A stretch of 13,618 nucleotides of DNA from Gemmatimonadota bacterium (GCA_003695865.1 RFGQ01000530.1:1-13618); one strand, 5' to 3'. Shown: positions 7,641 to 13,618, counted from the first letter of the stretch. Translations and numbers: made by a program. Notes: generated by a model from the letters alone, not told the origin.

Positions 7641-7649
7641 ACCTCCTCC
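7641..7649 (-). promoter_or_regulatory. Strong ribosome-binding site without an obvious gene start
   Basis: GGAGGAGGT on the minus strand, nine bases complementary to the 16S rRNA tail. It is 36 bases from the GTG of the VanZ-like gene, too far to serve it directly, but seven bases from a CTG that would open a 10-codon leader. Confidence 0.45.
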
Positions 7650-7675
7650 GTGAAAAGCATGGAATTTCCGTGGCA

Positions 7676-7704
7676 AAGCTACACGGGGCCGGGGGCCGAT
7701 ACAA
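7676..7704 (-). promoter_or_regulatory. Candidate promoter of the vanZ-aspS-phoH series
   Basis: On the minus strand TTGTAT (7699-7704) and TAGCTT (7676-7681) are separated by exactly 17 bases, which suits a housekeeping sigma factor. Each hexamer matches the consensus at only about half its positions, in an AT-richer island of a GC-rich genome. Transcription would begin near 7669, about 20 bases before the strong ribosome-binding site. Confidence 0.35.
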
Positions 7705-7741
7705 GAAACTCGGTCGGCTCCGGAGTGGGTGAGGCCGGGGT

Positions 7742-7753
7742 TATATTGGCGCG
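7742..7753 (+). promoter_or_regulatory. -10 element of a probable leaderless rlmN promoter
   Basis: TATATT at 7742-7747 is followed by six bases and then the rlmN ATG, so transcription would start at or next to the A of the start codon. There is no ribosome-binding site and no clear -35 hexamer. The stretch 7605-7753 between the divergent genes otherwise holds the candidate minus-strand promoter and leader described separately. Confidence 0.5.
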
Positions 7754-8878
7754 ATGGACCGTTCCCCCGACGCCGGCCCCGACCGGCCCGACCTGCTGGG
7801 GCTCGACCCCGACGCCCTCTCGGCCGCTCTGCGCGCCCATTTCGAGAGCCGCGGTCAGCCCGAATACCGCGCGCGCCAGGTCGCGCGCTGGATCTACGAG
7901 GCCCGTGCCGAGAGCTTCGACGACATGACCGACCTCCCCGCAGCCGAGCGCGGGGCGCTGGCCGAGGCGTTCGAGTTGCGCGAGCCCCGGGCCGAATCGG
8001 TCGCCCGCTCCGCCGACGGCACCGCCAAGCATCTGTGGCGCCTGGCCGACGGAGAGCTCGTCGAGTCCGTGCTCATTCCCACGCCGCGACGGCTCACGCT
8101 CTGCCTCTCCTCGCAGGCGGGCTGCGCGATGGGGTGCACCTTCTGCGCGACCGGCTGGACCGGCTTCGGGCGACAGCTCGGCGCGGGCGAGATCGTGGCC
8201 CAGTACCGCGCCTCGCAGCGCTGGGCCGAAGCGCACGGATACGGCCGCATCGGCAACGTGGTCTACATGGGGATGGGCGAGCCCCTCGCGAACCGGCGTG
8301 CCGTGTTCGCCTCGCTCGAGGTGCTCAATCGCGGCTACGGACTCGGGGCCCGCCGCATCACCGTCTCGACGGTGGGTGTCGTGCCGGGCATTCTCGAACT
8401 GGCGGCCCGGCCCGAGCAATTCCGCCTGGCGCTCAGCCTGCACGCGCCCCTGTCCGAACTGCGCGCCCGCCTCATCCCCCTCGAGCGCCGATACCCCCTG
8501 CCCGAGCTGATGGAGGCCCTGCGCCGTTTCGACCAGGCCGGGGGCAAGCGGATCACCTTCGAGTACACCATGATCGCCGGGGTGAACGACGATCCGGCGT
8601 TGATCGACCCCTTGGCCGGGCTCGCGGCGGAGGTGGACGCGTTCGTCAACCTGATCCCGTTCAACCCGATTCCCTGGCAGCCCGACTGGCGGCCGAGTCC
8701 CGCGAAACGCCTGGAGCAATTCCGCTCCGGCCTGGAGCGCCGCGGGGTGTCGGCGGCCGTACGGGAGCCCCGTGGACGCGACATCGACGCCGCCTGCGGA
8801 CAGCTTCGCGCGAACGCGCTCGTGGAGCTCGATCCCTCGCGGCCGCGGGCCCGCGTGGCCGGGGAGTCGAGCGACTGA
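7754..8878 (+). CDS. rlmN: Dual-specificity RNA methyltransferase RlmN
   Basis: A 374-residue radical-SAM enzyme that methylates C2 of A2503 in 23S rRNA and of A37 in some tRNAs, affecting decoding accuracy and peptidyl-transferase function. The 4Fe-4S cluster motif is C124-AMG-C128-TF-C131. C348, in DIDAACGQ, matches the methyl-carrying cysteine of the E. coli enzyme, and C117 in RLTLCLSS the nearby conserved cysteine. An N-terminal helical domain (about 15-95) contains the family segment YRARQVARWIYEA (38-50), and VVYMGMGEPLAN (169-180) is the SAM-binding GEPL region. Length is normal. The gene stands alone, divergent from the vanZ-aspS series and convergent with lepB. The ATG is preceded by a -10-like hexamer at six bases and no ribosome-binding site, suggesting a leaderless mRNA. 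The C-terminal residues after about 360 are an Arg/Ser-rich tail. Confidence 0.96.
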   Translation: MDRSPDAGPDRPDLLGLDPDALSAALRAHFESRGQPEYRARQVARWIYEARAESFDDMTDLPAAERGALAEAFELREPRAESVARSADGTAKHLWRLADGELVESVLIPTPRRLTLCLSSQAGCAMGCTFCATGWTGFGRQLGAGEIVAQYRASQRWAEAHGYGRIGNVVYMGMGEPLANRRAVFASLEVLNRGYGLGARRITVSTVGVVPGILELAARPEQFRLALSLHAPLSELRARLIPLERRYPLPELMEALRRFDQAGGKRITFEYTMIAGVNDDPALIDPLAGLAAEVDAFVNLIPFNPIPWQPDWRPSPAKRLEQFRSGLERRGVSAAVREPRGRDIDAACGQLRANALVELDPSRPRARVAGESSD

Positions 8879-8891
8879 CGCCTGGGCGCGC

Positions 8892-8922
8892 GAGGGGCCG
8901 TGGCCGGCCTCGAGGGCCCCTC
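8892..8922. terminator. Hairpin between convergent rlmN and lepB, possible two-way terminator
   Basis: GAGGGGCC (8892-8899) and GGCCCCTC (8915-8922) are perfect 8-base inverted repeats around a 15-base centre that itself holds GGCCGGCC. The structure fills the 42-base gap between the two stop codons and runs into the lepB stop. There is no T-rich run on either side, so classic intrinsic termination is uncertain in this GC-rich setting. Confidence 0.4.
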
Positions 8923-9733
8923 AACGGATGCGTCGGAAGATGCGCTCCGTACGGATGGCGGTGAGCGCGGGGAGCGGCCGCACGGAGCGGTCGTCCCACG
9001 AGTAGTAGATGAGCGACGCCCTCCCCTCGACGCGCCAGGTCGCCAGCGGCCCCCAGTAGCGGGAGTCGAGGCTCTGATCCCGGTTGTCGCCCAGCATGAA
9101 GTAATGGCCCTCGGGCACCACCAGCGGTCCCCAGTTGTCGCGCGTGGGCCTGTACGTCGAGGCGTCGACCGTATCGACCAACGCGTCGCGCTGCCACACG
9201 AACCAGTCCGACCACGCGTCCGTCTCGGGCTCGCGGTGGAGTACGTAGGGCTCGACCTGTTCCTCACCGTTGATGTACAGCGTGCCGCCCCGCATCCATA
9301 GCGTGTCGCCCGGCATGCCGATGAGCCGCTTCACGAGCTTGAGCTCCGGGTCGTGGTGCGGGTCGAACACGACGACGTCGCCGCGCCTGGGCTCGCTATA
9401 GCCCGGCAGGTGCTTGCGCGTGAACGGGATGCGCGCGCCGTAGGCGAGTCGGTTCACGAGCAGGTAGTCGTTGACGAGCAACGTGTTCTCCATCGACCCC
9501 GACGTGATCACGAAGGTCTGCAGCACGAACGTGCGCAGGACCACGAACAGCACCACCGCGATCGCGATCGACTTGCCCCACTCGGCAAGCGCTCCACCCC
9601 GGCGTCCCTCGCCGGCCCGCTCGCCGTCGCCGTCGGCCTTCGCGCCGGCCGGCCCGGCCGACGACGCCGTCGAGGTCCCGGTCCGGTCGCGGCGCCCGAA
9701 GGTCCGCTCCTTCTTCTTCCTCTTCTTCGCCAT
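8921..9733 (-). CDS. lepB: Signal peptidase I (LepB)
   Basis: A 270-residue membrane-anchored serine protease that cleaves signal peptides from secreted proteins on the outer face of the cytoplasmic membrane. The N terminus (1-50) is a long, polar, cytoplasmic tail beginning with a lysine/arginine block (MAKKRKKKER). One membrane helix spans about 54-73. The nucleophile is S80 in ITSGSMENTL and the general base K135 in KLVKRLIGMPGD; the conserved GDNRDQSLDSRYWG lies at 215-228. The residue two after the catalytic Ser-Met is Asn, where many relatives have Pro (SMxPTL). With one anchor and about 200 extracytoplasmic residues it resembles Gram-positive and cyanobacterial forms more than the two-helix E. 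coli enzyme. It is the last gene of the panB series, 12 bases after the LytR_C gene. Confidence 0.96.
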   Translation of the reverse strand: MAKKRKKKERTFGRRDRTGTSTASSAGPAGAKADGDGERAGEGRRGGALAEWGKSIAIAVVLFVVLRTFVLQTFVITSGSMENTLLVNDYLLVNRLAYGARIPFTRKHLPGYSEPRRGDVVVFDPHHDPELKLVKRLIGMPGDTLWMRGGTLYINGEEQVEPYVLHREPETDAWSDWFVWQRDALVDTVDASTYRPTRDNWGPLVVPEGHYFMLGDNRDQSLDSRYWGPLATWRVEGRASLIYYSWDDRSVRPLPALTAIRTERIFRRIR

Positions 9734-9745
9734 TCCCTCGCCGCC

Positions 9746-10243
9746 TCAGCGGAAGAAGCGCCGCACGTCCCACCACGGCGCGTCGTGTTCGGAGGTTCCG
9801 GAGTCCCGCGGCGCGGGCTCCCATGCCGCACCGAGCCGTACGGTGACGTCCAGGTAAAGGTTCGCCTGCGGTTCGGAGCGTACCGTGGTGGCTCCGAGCA
9901 CGTCGGCGACGGCCCGCGCGGCGTCGAGACGGCCGACCCGGTCCAGAACGACCGTCGAATCCTGGCCGAACGCCTCAGCGTTCCCGAAGTAGACGACGTC
10001 GAACCCGGCTTCACGGAGCAGTTCGGTTGCGCGCAGGGCCATGCCGGGCACGCCGCCGGCGTTGAGCACCTCGACCCGCACCCGACCCACCGGCCGGGCG
10101 ACCGGATCGAGCGCCTCGCGGGCCGCCGCATCGCGGCGGTCGGCCTCGGGAAGCGGTTTCCACTGCGCGATGGCCGAGCCGATGAAGGCACCGGCCGCCA
10201 GCACGATCAGCGTGACCAGCAGTGCGCGCATCCGCTGCATCAT
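9746..10243 (-). CDS. LytR_C-domain membrane-anchored protein
   Basis: A 165-residue protein with an N-terminal signal anchor (about 7-26) and a LytR_C domain (about 53-137), recognised by VRVEVLNAGGVPGMA followed by a helix, a GFDV strand and the DSTVVLDR segment typical of the family. LytR_C is the C-terminal domain of many LytR-CpsA-Psr cell-wall ligases but here stands alone, without the catalytic LCP domain, so it is probably an accessory envelope protein; its molecular role is unknown. The ATG at 10243 overlaps the stop of the yqeK-like gene as ATGA; longer upstream starts would only read into that gene. In other bacteria such proteins are often encoded between yqeK and rsfS; here lepB follows instead. 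The C-terminal 25 residues are polar with a WWDVRRFFR end. Confidence 0.8.
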   Translation of the reverse strand: MMQRMRALLVTLIVLAAGAFIGSAIAQWKPLPEADRRDAAAREALDPVARPVGRVRVEVLNAGGVPGMALRATELLREAGFDVVYFGNAEAFGQDSTVVLDRVGRLDAARAVADVLGATTVRSEPQANLYLDVTVRLGAAWEPAPRDSGTSEHDAPWWDVRRFFR

Positions 10244-10824
10244 CGCTCCGGCTCCACCAGGGCGTTCCACAGGCCGAGGGTCTCGTCGCGTACGGGCCGC
10301 CCGCGCTTGATCAGGTGTCGGATGCGTTCTCCCACGATGTCTCGCACGACGGCGTCCATGTCTTCGGGCATCCGCTCCCGCAGCCTGGCGCGCCACTTGG
10401 GGCGCAGGCGGCGTTTCGGTTCGAGGAAGTCGGCCGCGTAGAGGGCCTTGCCGAGATCGTCGAAACCCGGGTGTCCGAGGGTGTGGTAGCGGATGGCGTG
10501 CAGAAAGGGCTCGTCGTCCACGCCCTCCGCGGCAAGCCGCTCCGCCGCCGCCGGCCCGTGCAGGATGCGGCCCGGCAGGTCGCGGAAGGCCTCGGGCACC
10601 TGCGGCCGCAGCGCCTCGGGGTCGGCCTCGCGCAACACGTCGTGGAGCCAGCCGGCGGCCTTCCAGCGACGCACCTCGTCCTCGTGTTCGCCGCGAGCCT
10701 GTGCCCAGGTCTTCATGAGCTTGGCGACCCGCTTCATGTGCCGCCTGCGCGCCTTGCCGACCTGGGCCCAGTCGGGCAGGTCGCCCTCCGCGGCCGCCAG
10801 TACCAACGGGTGGAGCCCACTCAC
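10240..10824 (-). CDS. YqeK-like HD-domain hydrolase (probable Ap4A hydrolase)
   Basis: A 194-residue cytoplasmic HD protein. The metal-ligand set of YqeK is complete: H29 (RRRHM), H61-D62 (GWLHDV), H89 (ILHG), H114 in AIRYHTLGHPG, and D132 in YAADFLEPKR. YqeK enzymes split diadenosine tetraphosphate symmetrically to two ADP with a di-iron centre, limiting alarmone build-up under stress. The AIRYHT and ADFLEPKR segments are the best reasons for YqeK over other HD families. The GTG start overlaps the panC stop as GTGA and has GGAGGAGG (10829-10836) four bases upstream; the frame is open further back only as antisense-type coding through panC. The family partner nadD is not next to it; instead it follows panC, linking it loosely to adenylate and CoA metabolism. 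Substrate is inferred from family. Confidence 0.82.
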   Translation of the reverse strand: MSGLHPLVLAAAEGDLPDWAQVGKARRRHMKRVAKLMKTWAQARGEHEDEVRRWKAAGWLHDVLREADPEALRPQVPEAFRDLPGRILHGPAAAERLAAEGVDDEPFLHAIRYHTLGHPGFDDLGKALYAADFLEPKRRLRPKWRARLRERMPEDMDAVVRDIVGERIRHLIKRGRPVRDETLGLWNALVEPER

Positions 10825-11678
10825 GGTGCCTCCTCCCCCAGCACGGCGTTGTCGATCAGCCGCGTGCTTCCGCAGAACGCCGCCAGCGCGAGCACCGAGT
10901 CGGCGTCGGCTTCGGGCACGGGCTCGAGGTGCGGGCCCACGACCTCGGCGTACTGGAGCTCGAGCGCCTCGCGCCGGGCGATCTCGCGCGCCGCCGCGTC
11001 GACCAGAGCCATGGGGCTCCGCTCCCCCTCGGCAAACGCCGCGAGGGCGGCCCTGAGCCCCTCGACCAGGCCGACCGCGTCGGCGCGCTCCGCGGGCGTC
11101 AGATACGTGTTGCGAGAGCTGAGGGCCAGCCCGTCCGGCTCCCGCACGATGGGCGCCATACGGACGTCCACACCGAGTTCCAGATCGGCCACCATACGCC
11201 GCACCAGCACGCCCTGCTGGAAGTCCTTGCGGCCGAACACGGCCACGTCGGGACGCACGAGGCCGAAGAGCCGCGCCACCACGGTGAGCACCCCCCGGAA
11301 GTGGCCGGGCCGGTAGCGCCCACACAGCCGCTCGGCGAGCGGACCGGGATCGACGGTCACCAGCGGGGCGCCGTCCGGGTAGATCACGGCCTCGTCCGCA
11401 GGAGCGAAGACCAGGTCCACATCACGTCGCCCGCACAGGTCCAGATCGCGCTCCAGGTCACGCGGGTAGCGGTCGAGGTCCTCGCCGGGACCGAACTGGA
11501 GCGGGTTCACGAAGATCGACACCACCACCCGGTCGGCCGCCTCGCGGGCCCGGTCCACCAGACTGAGGTGACCCTCGTGCAGGTAGCCCATGGTGGGCAC
11601 GAAGCCCACACGAGCCCCTCCGGCCCGTAGGTCGGCCAATGCCGCAGCCAGCGTCTCGCGGTCGCGTGCGACGATCAT
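10821..11678 (-). CDS. panC: Pantothenate synthetase (pantoate--beta-alanine ligase)
   Basis: A 285-residue cytoplasmic enzyme that joins pantoate and beta-alanine with ATP through a pantoyl-adenylate, completing pantothenate (vitamin B5) for CoA. The HIGH-type motif PTMGYLHEGH is at 28-37, GRKDFQQ at 149-155 and the KMSKS-like ALSSRN at 185-190; NPLQFGP at 58-64 is the pantoate pocket. Length is normal for the family. The ATG at 11678 overlaps the panB stop as ATGA and has no ribosome-binding site, so it should be translated by coupling with panB. The stop overlaps the next gene as GTGA. The aspartate decarboxylase gene panD, which supplies beta-alanine, is not in the window. Confidence 0.97.
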   Translation of the reverse strand: MIVARDRETLAAALADLRAGGARVGFVPTMGYLHEGHLSLVDRAREAADRVVVSIFVNPLQFGPGEDLDRYPRDLERDLDLCGRRDVDLVFAPADEAVIYPDGAPLVTVDPGPLAERLCGRYRPGHFRGVLTVVARLFGLVRPDVAVFGRKDFQQGVLVRRMVADLELGVDVRMAPIVREPDGLALSSRNTYLTPAERADAVGLVEGLRAALAAFAEGERSPMALVDAAAREIARREALELQYAEVVGPHLEPVPEADADSVLALAAFCGSTRLIDNAVLGEEAP

Positions 11679-12508
11679 TCGGCGTCGAAGCTGTGCTCGG
11701 CGTCGGGGTAGCGGCCCTCGCGAACGTCTGCGGCGAAGGCCTCGACGGCCGCCCTGGCCTCGTCGGCAAGCGACGCGTAGCGCTTCAGGAAGCGGGGCTC
11801 GAAGCCCGGGTTGAGGCCCAGCAGGTCGTGCGTCACCAGCACCTGCCCGTCGCACCCCGGACCCGCTCCGATGCCGATCGTGGGGATGTCGAGCGCCTCG
11901 CTGATGTCGGCCGCCAGGGGTGCGGGCACCAGCTCGAGCACGAGCGAGAAGCAGCCGGCGTCCTGCAGCCGTTCTGCCTCGTCCCGCAGGCGCCGGGCGT
12001 CGGCGTCGCCCCTGCCCTGCACCCGGTATCCCCCGAGCGCGTGCACCGACTGGGGCGTGAGCCCGACGTGCCCCATCACCGGAATCCCCGCTTCGACGAG
12101 CGCGCGCACGTCGGCGGCCCGCCGCTCGCTGCCGCCCTCGAGCTTCACCGCCTGCGCGCCGGCCTCCTTCAGGGCCCGCCCGCCCGCGCGCAGCGCGTCC
12201 TCCACCGAGGCCTGATAGCTCATGAAGGGTAGGTCGAGCACCACGAACGCCTCGGGCGCGCCGCGTCGCACCGCGGCCGCGTGATGCACCATCTCGTCGA
12301 GCGTGACCGGGAGCGTGGTGTCATATCCCAGGCCCACCTGCGCGAGCGAGTCGCCGACCAACAGCATGTCCGCTCCCCCCGCGTGCGCGATGCGCGCGAA
12401 AGGCGCGTCGAACGCGGTAAGCACCACGATGCGCCGACCCGCCCGCTTCATTTCCAGAAAGCGGCGCACGGTCGGGCGAGAGCGCGGGGAGCCGTCGGCG
12501 CTGGACAC
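11675..12508 (-). CDS. panB: 3-methyl-2-oxobutanoate hydroxymethyltransferase
   Basis: A 277-residue TIM-barrel enzyme that transfers a hydroxymethyl group from methylene-tetrahydrofolate to ketoisovalerate, making ketopantoate, the first committed step to pantothenate. Conserved parts are LTAFDAPFA (30-38), LLVGDSL with metal ligands D53-S54, LDLPFMSY with D92 (91-98), VKLEGG with K122 and E124 (121-126), GHVGL with H147, and LELVP with E192, the likely catalytic acid. The N-terminal PTVRRFLEMKRAG (12-24) is usual for the family, supporting the GTG start at 12508, although no ribosome-binding site is evident. It is the first gene of the minus-strand series panB-panC-yqeK-like-LytR_C-lepB, reading away from the NFACT gene across a 210-base gap rich in GC palindromes. 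Confidence 0.97.
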   Translation of the reverse strand: MSSADGSPRSRPTVRRFLEMKRAGRRIVVLTAFDAPFARIAHAGGADMLLVGDSLAQVGLGYDTTLPVTLDEMVHHAAAVRRGAPEAFVVLDLPFMSYQASVEDALRAGGRALKEAGAQAVKLEGGSERRAADVRALVEAGIPVMGHVGLTPQSVHALGGYRVQGRGDADARRLRDEAERLQDAGCFSLVLELVPAPLAADISEALDIPTIGIGAGPGCDGQVLVTHDLLGLNPGFEPRFLKRYASLADEARAAVEAFAADVREGRYPDAEHSFDAE

Positions 12509-12550
12509 GTCTGGGATTCGGTTCGTTGGGAGGTCGCCGGCACGGCGCGC

Positions 12551-12609
12551 CGACCCGGCGGACTACCGGGACGACCCGGGCCCCGTGCCCGGGCGGCCTG
12601 CCGACCCGG
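12551..12609. repeat. Three copies of CGACCCGG upstream of panB
   Basis: CGACCCGG occurs at 12551-12558, 12572-12579 and 12602-12609, all in the same orientation, starting 21 and 30 bases apart, or about two and three helical turns. All lie between the panB start and the NFACT start. They could be binding sites for a regulator, or just chance in a very GC-rich spacer. Confidence 0.4.
12575..12593. repeat. Perfect GC-rich stem-loop in the panB-NFACT spacer
   Basis: CCCGGGC (12575-12581) and GCCCGGG (12587-12593) form a perfect 7-base stem around a 5-base loop, about 70 bases upstream of the panB GTG. It may be an operator-like palindrome or an mRNA leader hairpin; no T-run follows in either direction. 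Apart from this, the direct repeats and a -10-like element, I see nothing else in 12509-12718. Confidence 0.5.
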
Positions 12610-12633
12610 GAAGCTAGTGCCCGTGCGGCCTGC
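12585..12633. repeat. 17-base direct repeat, two copies 32 bases apart
   Basis: GTGCCCGGGCGGCCTGC (12585-12601) and GTGCCCGTGCGGCCTGC (12617-12633) differ at one base. The start-to-start distance is 32 bases, about three helical turns. The first copy overlaps the right arm of the stem-loop. A dimeric regulator could use such a pair, but base composition raises the odds of chance repeats. Confidence 0.5.
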
Positions 12634-12706
12634 GCGGTAGCGCCGCCGTCGGGTGGGGCGACCCCGCGCCCGCATCCCGGCCCGGGCCAGGGCGCCGGCC
12701 ATCCGC

Positions 12707-12718
12707 TACCTTCCCGCC
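12707..12718 (+). promoter_or_regulatory. -10-like element of a probable leaderless NFACT mRNA
   Basis: TACCTT (12707-12712) is followed by six bases and then ATG, the same geometry as at rlmN. No ribosome-binding site precedes the ATG. The hexamer keeps the TA and final T of the -10 consensus, but no -35 element is clear. Confidence 0.35.
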
Positions 12719-13618
12719 ATGAGCCTCTCGTTCGACGCCACACTGTGCCGTGCGCTCGCCCGCGAGCTGGACCGCCGCCTGCACGGACGCCGGACGCGCG
12801 CCGTGTTCTTCGACCGGCGCACACCCGCACTCCAGCTCGTCCTCGCCGACGGCGCCCTGCGCTTTCGCCTGGGACCGGCCGACGCCGGCCTCGACCTGAT
12901 CGACGGCGACCCCGGCGATCCGCCGGCCGCTGCGCGCACGCTCCCCTGCCGCGTGGGGGCCGTCGAGGCCCTCGCCGACGAGCGCATCCTTCGCGTGCAC
13001 CTGCAGCGCGTGCGTGGCTCGGTGCGTCATCGCAAGCTGGTGATCGAGCTGGCCGGCAACCGGGCGAACGCCTTCCTGCTCGAAGGCGAGCAGGGCGTCG
13101 TCCGCCACGCCCTGCGGTCCCGGCCCGACGGGCCCCGCCCGCTCATGGTCGGGCGGCCGTGGACCCCGCCGCCGCCCTCCACCCGTCTGGGCGTGGGCGG
13201 GGCGGCCGAGCTCGGCCGCGAGGGCTTCGCGGCCCTGCTCGACGAGCTGCGCGCGGCCGCGGCGGTGGACGAGGCGGCCCTGCGTAGCGGGCTGCTACGC
13301 CGCCTGGCCTGGGCGTCGCGGCTCAACGCCGACGCGCTCGCGGCGCTCGTGGTCGCCGGCCGTGACGACGACGCGTGGGCGTTGTGGACGGCGCTGGCCG
13401 ACCCGCCCGAGGGCGGCGCGGGCATCCTCGAGCACCCGACCGCCGGGCCCCATCCCTACCCGATGCCTCTGCCGGGCCATGCGTTCCGCCCGACGGGCTC
13501 GTTGCTCGAGGCCTTCCTTGCGACCGCCCCTGCTCCGGCCGACGGGGCCGCGCCGCGGCCCCGAGCGGACGCGGGGGCGCTTCTGCCCGGGGCCCTGCTC
13601 GAGCGCCTCGAGGCGGCC
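12719..13618 (+). CDS. NFACT-family protein (RqcH/Tae2/FbpA type), N-terminal 300 residues
   Basis: The frame is open from ATG at 12719 to the window end (300 codons, no stop), so the gene continues beyond it. The start MSLSFDATLCRALARELDRR and the segment LVIELAGNRANAFLLE (107-122), matching the family pattern of a strand followed by ExxGxxxNxxLxE, identify the NFACT-N domain. Residues about 200-250 probably begin the helical middle part; the NFACT-R domain would lie outside. RqcH recruits Ala-tRNA to obstructed 50S subunits and adds C-terminal alanine tails that mark stalled peptides for degradation. The Asp-Arg pair needed for tRNA binding in Bacillus RqcH appears here as D87-E88-R89, best aligned as Glu-Arg. 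The protein is very rich in Ala, Arg and Asp and diverged from model members, so tailing activity is uncertain. The gene is divergent from panB. Confidence 0.82.
   Translation, partial: MSLSFDATLCRALARELDRRLHGRRTRAVFFDRRTPALQLVLADGALRFRLGPADAGLDLIDGDPGDPPAAARTLPCRVGAVEALADERILRVHLQRVRGSVRHRKLVIELAGNRANAFLLEGEQGVVRHALRSRPDGPRPLMVGRPWTPPPPSTRLGVGGAAELGREGFAALLDELRAAAAVDEAALRSGLLRRLAWASRLNADALAALVVAGRDDDAWALWTALADPPEGGAGILEHPTAGPHPYPMPLPGHAFRPTGSLLEAFLATAPAPADGAAPRPRADAGALLPGALLERLEAA

Noticed and set aside
7605..7676. TTG start giving the VanZ-like protein 24 more residues
   Set aside because: The TTG overlaps the candidate -10 hexamer, and the extra residues are polar and unlike VanZ N termini.
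7729..8964. 411-codon plus-strand frame overlapping rlmN
   Set aside because: Arg/Pro-rich frame offset from rlmN, which has every catalytic cysteine.
10825..11325. N-terminal extension of the yqeK-like gene through panC
   Set aside because: It is panC read in another frame; the GTG at 10824 has a good ribosome-binding site and overlaps the panC stop.
12614..13108. 164-codon minus-strand frame opposite the NFACT gene
   Set aside because: Antisense shadow with no recognised motif; the plus strand is better supported.
12526..13287. 253-codon plus-strand frame overlapping the NFACT gene
   Set aside because: Pro/Arg/Ala-rich shadow in another frame; the NFACT frame has clear family sequence and stays open to the end of the window.

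Overview
The window is a gene-dense, GC-rich (roughly 70%) piece of bacterial chromosome made of housekeeping genes. Gene content, packing and protein style suggest Gemmatimonadota or a similar GC-rich phylum; this is inference from general resemblance, with no marker gene that settles it. There are no tRNA or rRNA genes, insertion sequences, prophage genes, CRISPR arrays or defence genes. I did not find a convincing undescribed system; what is unusual is in translation starts and short regulatory DNA.

Layout. (1) Positions 7604 down to 1, minus strand: one long operon-like series, vanZ-like, aspS, phoH, pgpH (7TM-HD c-di-AMP phosphodiesterase), ybeY, mgtE and the first 26 codons of a probable AarF/UbiB-family gene cut by the window edge. 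(2) 7754-8878, plus strand: rlmN, divergent from the series. (3) 12508 down to 8921, minus strand: panB, panC, a YqeK-like HD hydrolase, a LytR_C-domain membrane protein, and lepB. It converges on rlmN with only 42 bases between the stop codons, where a hairpin could terminate both. (4) 12719 to the window end, plus strand: the N-terminal part of an NFACT-family (RqcH/Tae2/FbpA) gene, divergent from panB.

Function. Series 1 joins aspartyl-tRNA synthesis and ribosome/RNA maturation (PhoH, YbeY) to second-messenger turnover (PgpH) and Mg2+ uptake (MgtE). Series 3 joins pantothenate synthesis to a dinucleotide polyphosphate hydrolase-like protein and cell-envelope/secretion functions. RlmN (23S rRNA/tRNA methylation) and NFACT (rescue of stalled 50S subunits) are also translation genes, so most of the window serves translation.

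Regulation. Within both minus-strand series, starts and stops are fused by 4-base overlaps (ATGA, GTGA, and probably a CTGA for ybeY), implying translational coupling. The two lone plus-strand genes have no Shine-Dalgarno sequence; each instead has a -10-like hexamer exactly 6 bases before its ATG, which suggests leaderless mRNAs. The vanZ-aspS series has a candidate promoter and a very strong ribosome-binding site that serves no recognised gene start but would fit a 10-codon leader peptide.
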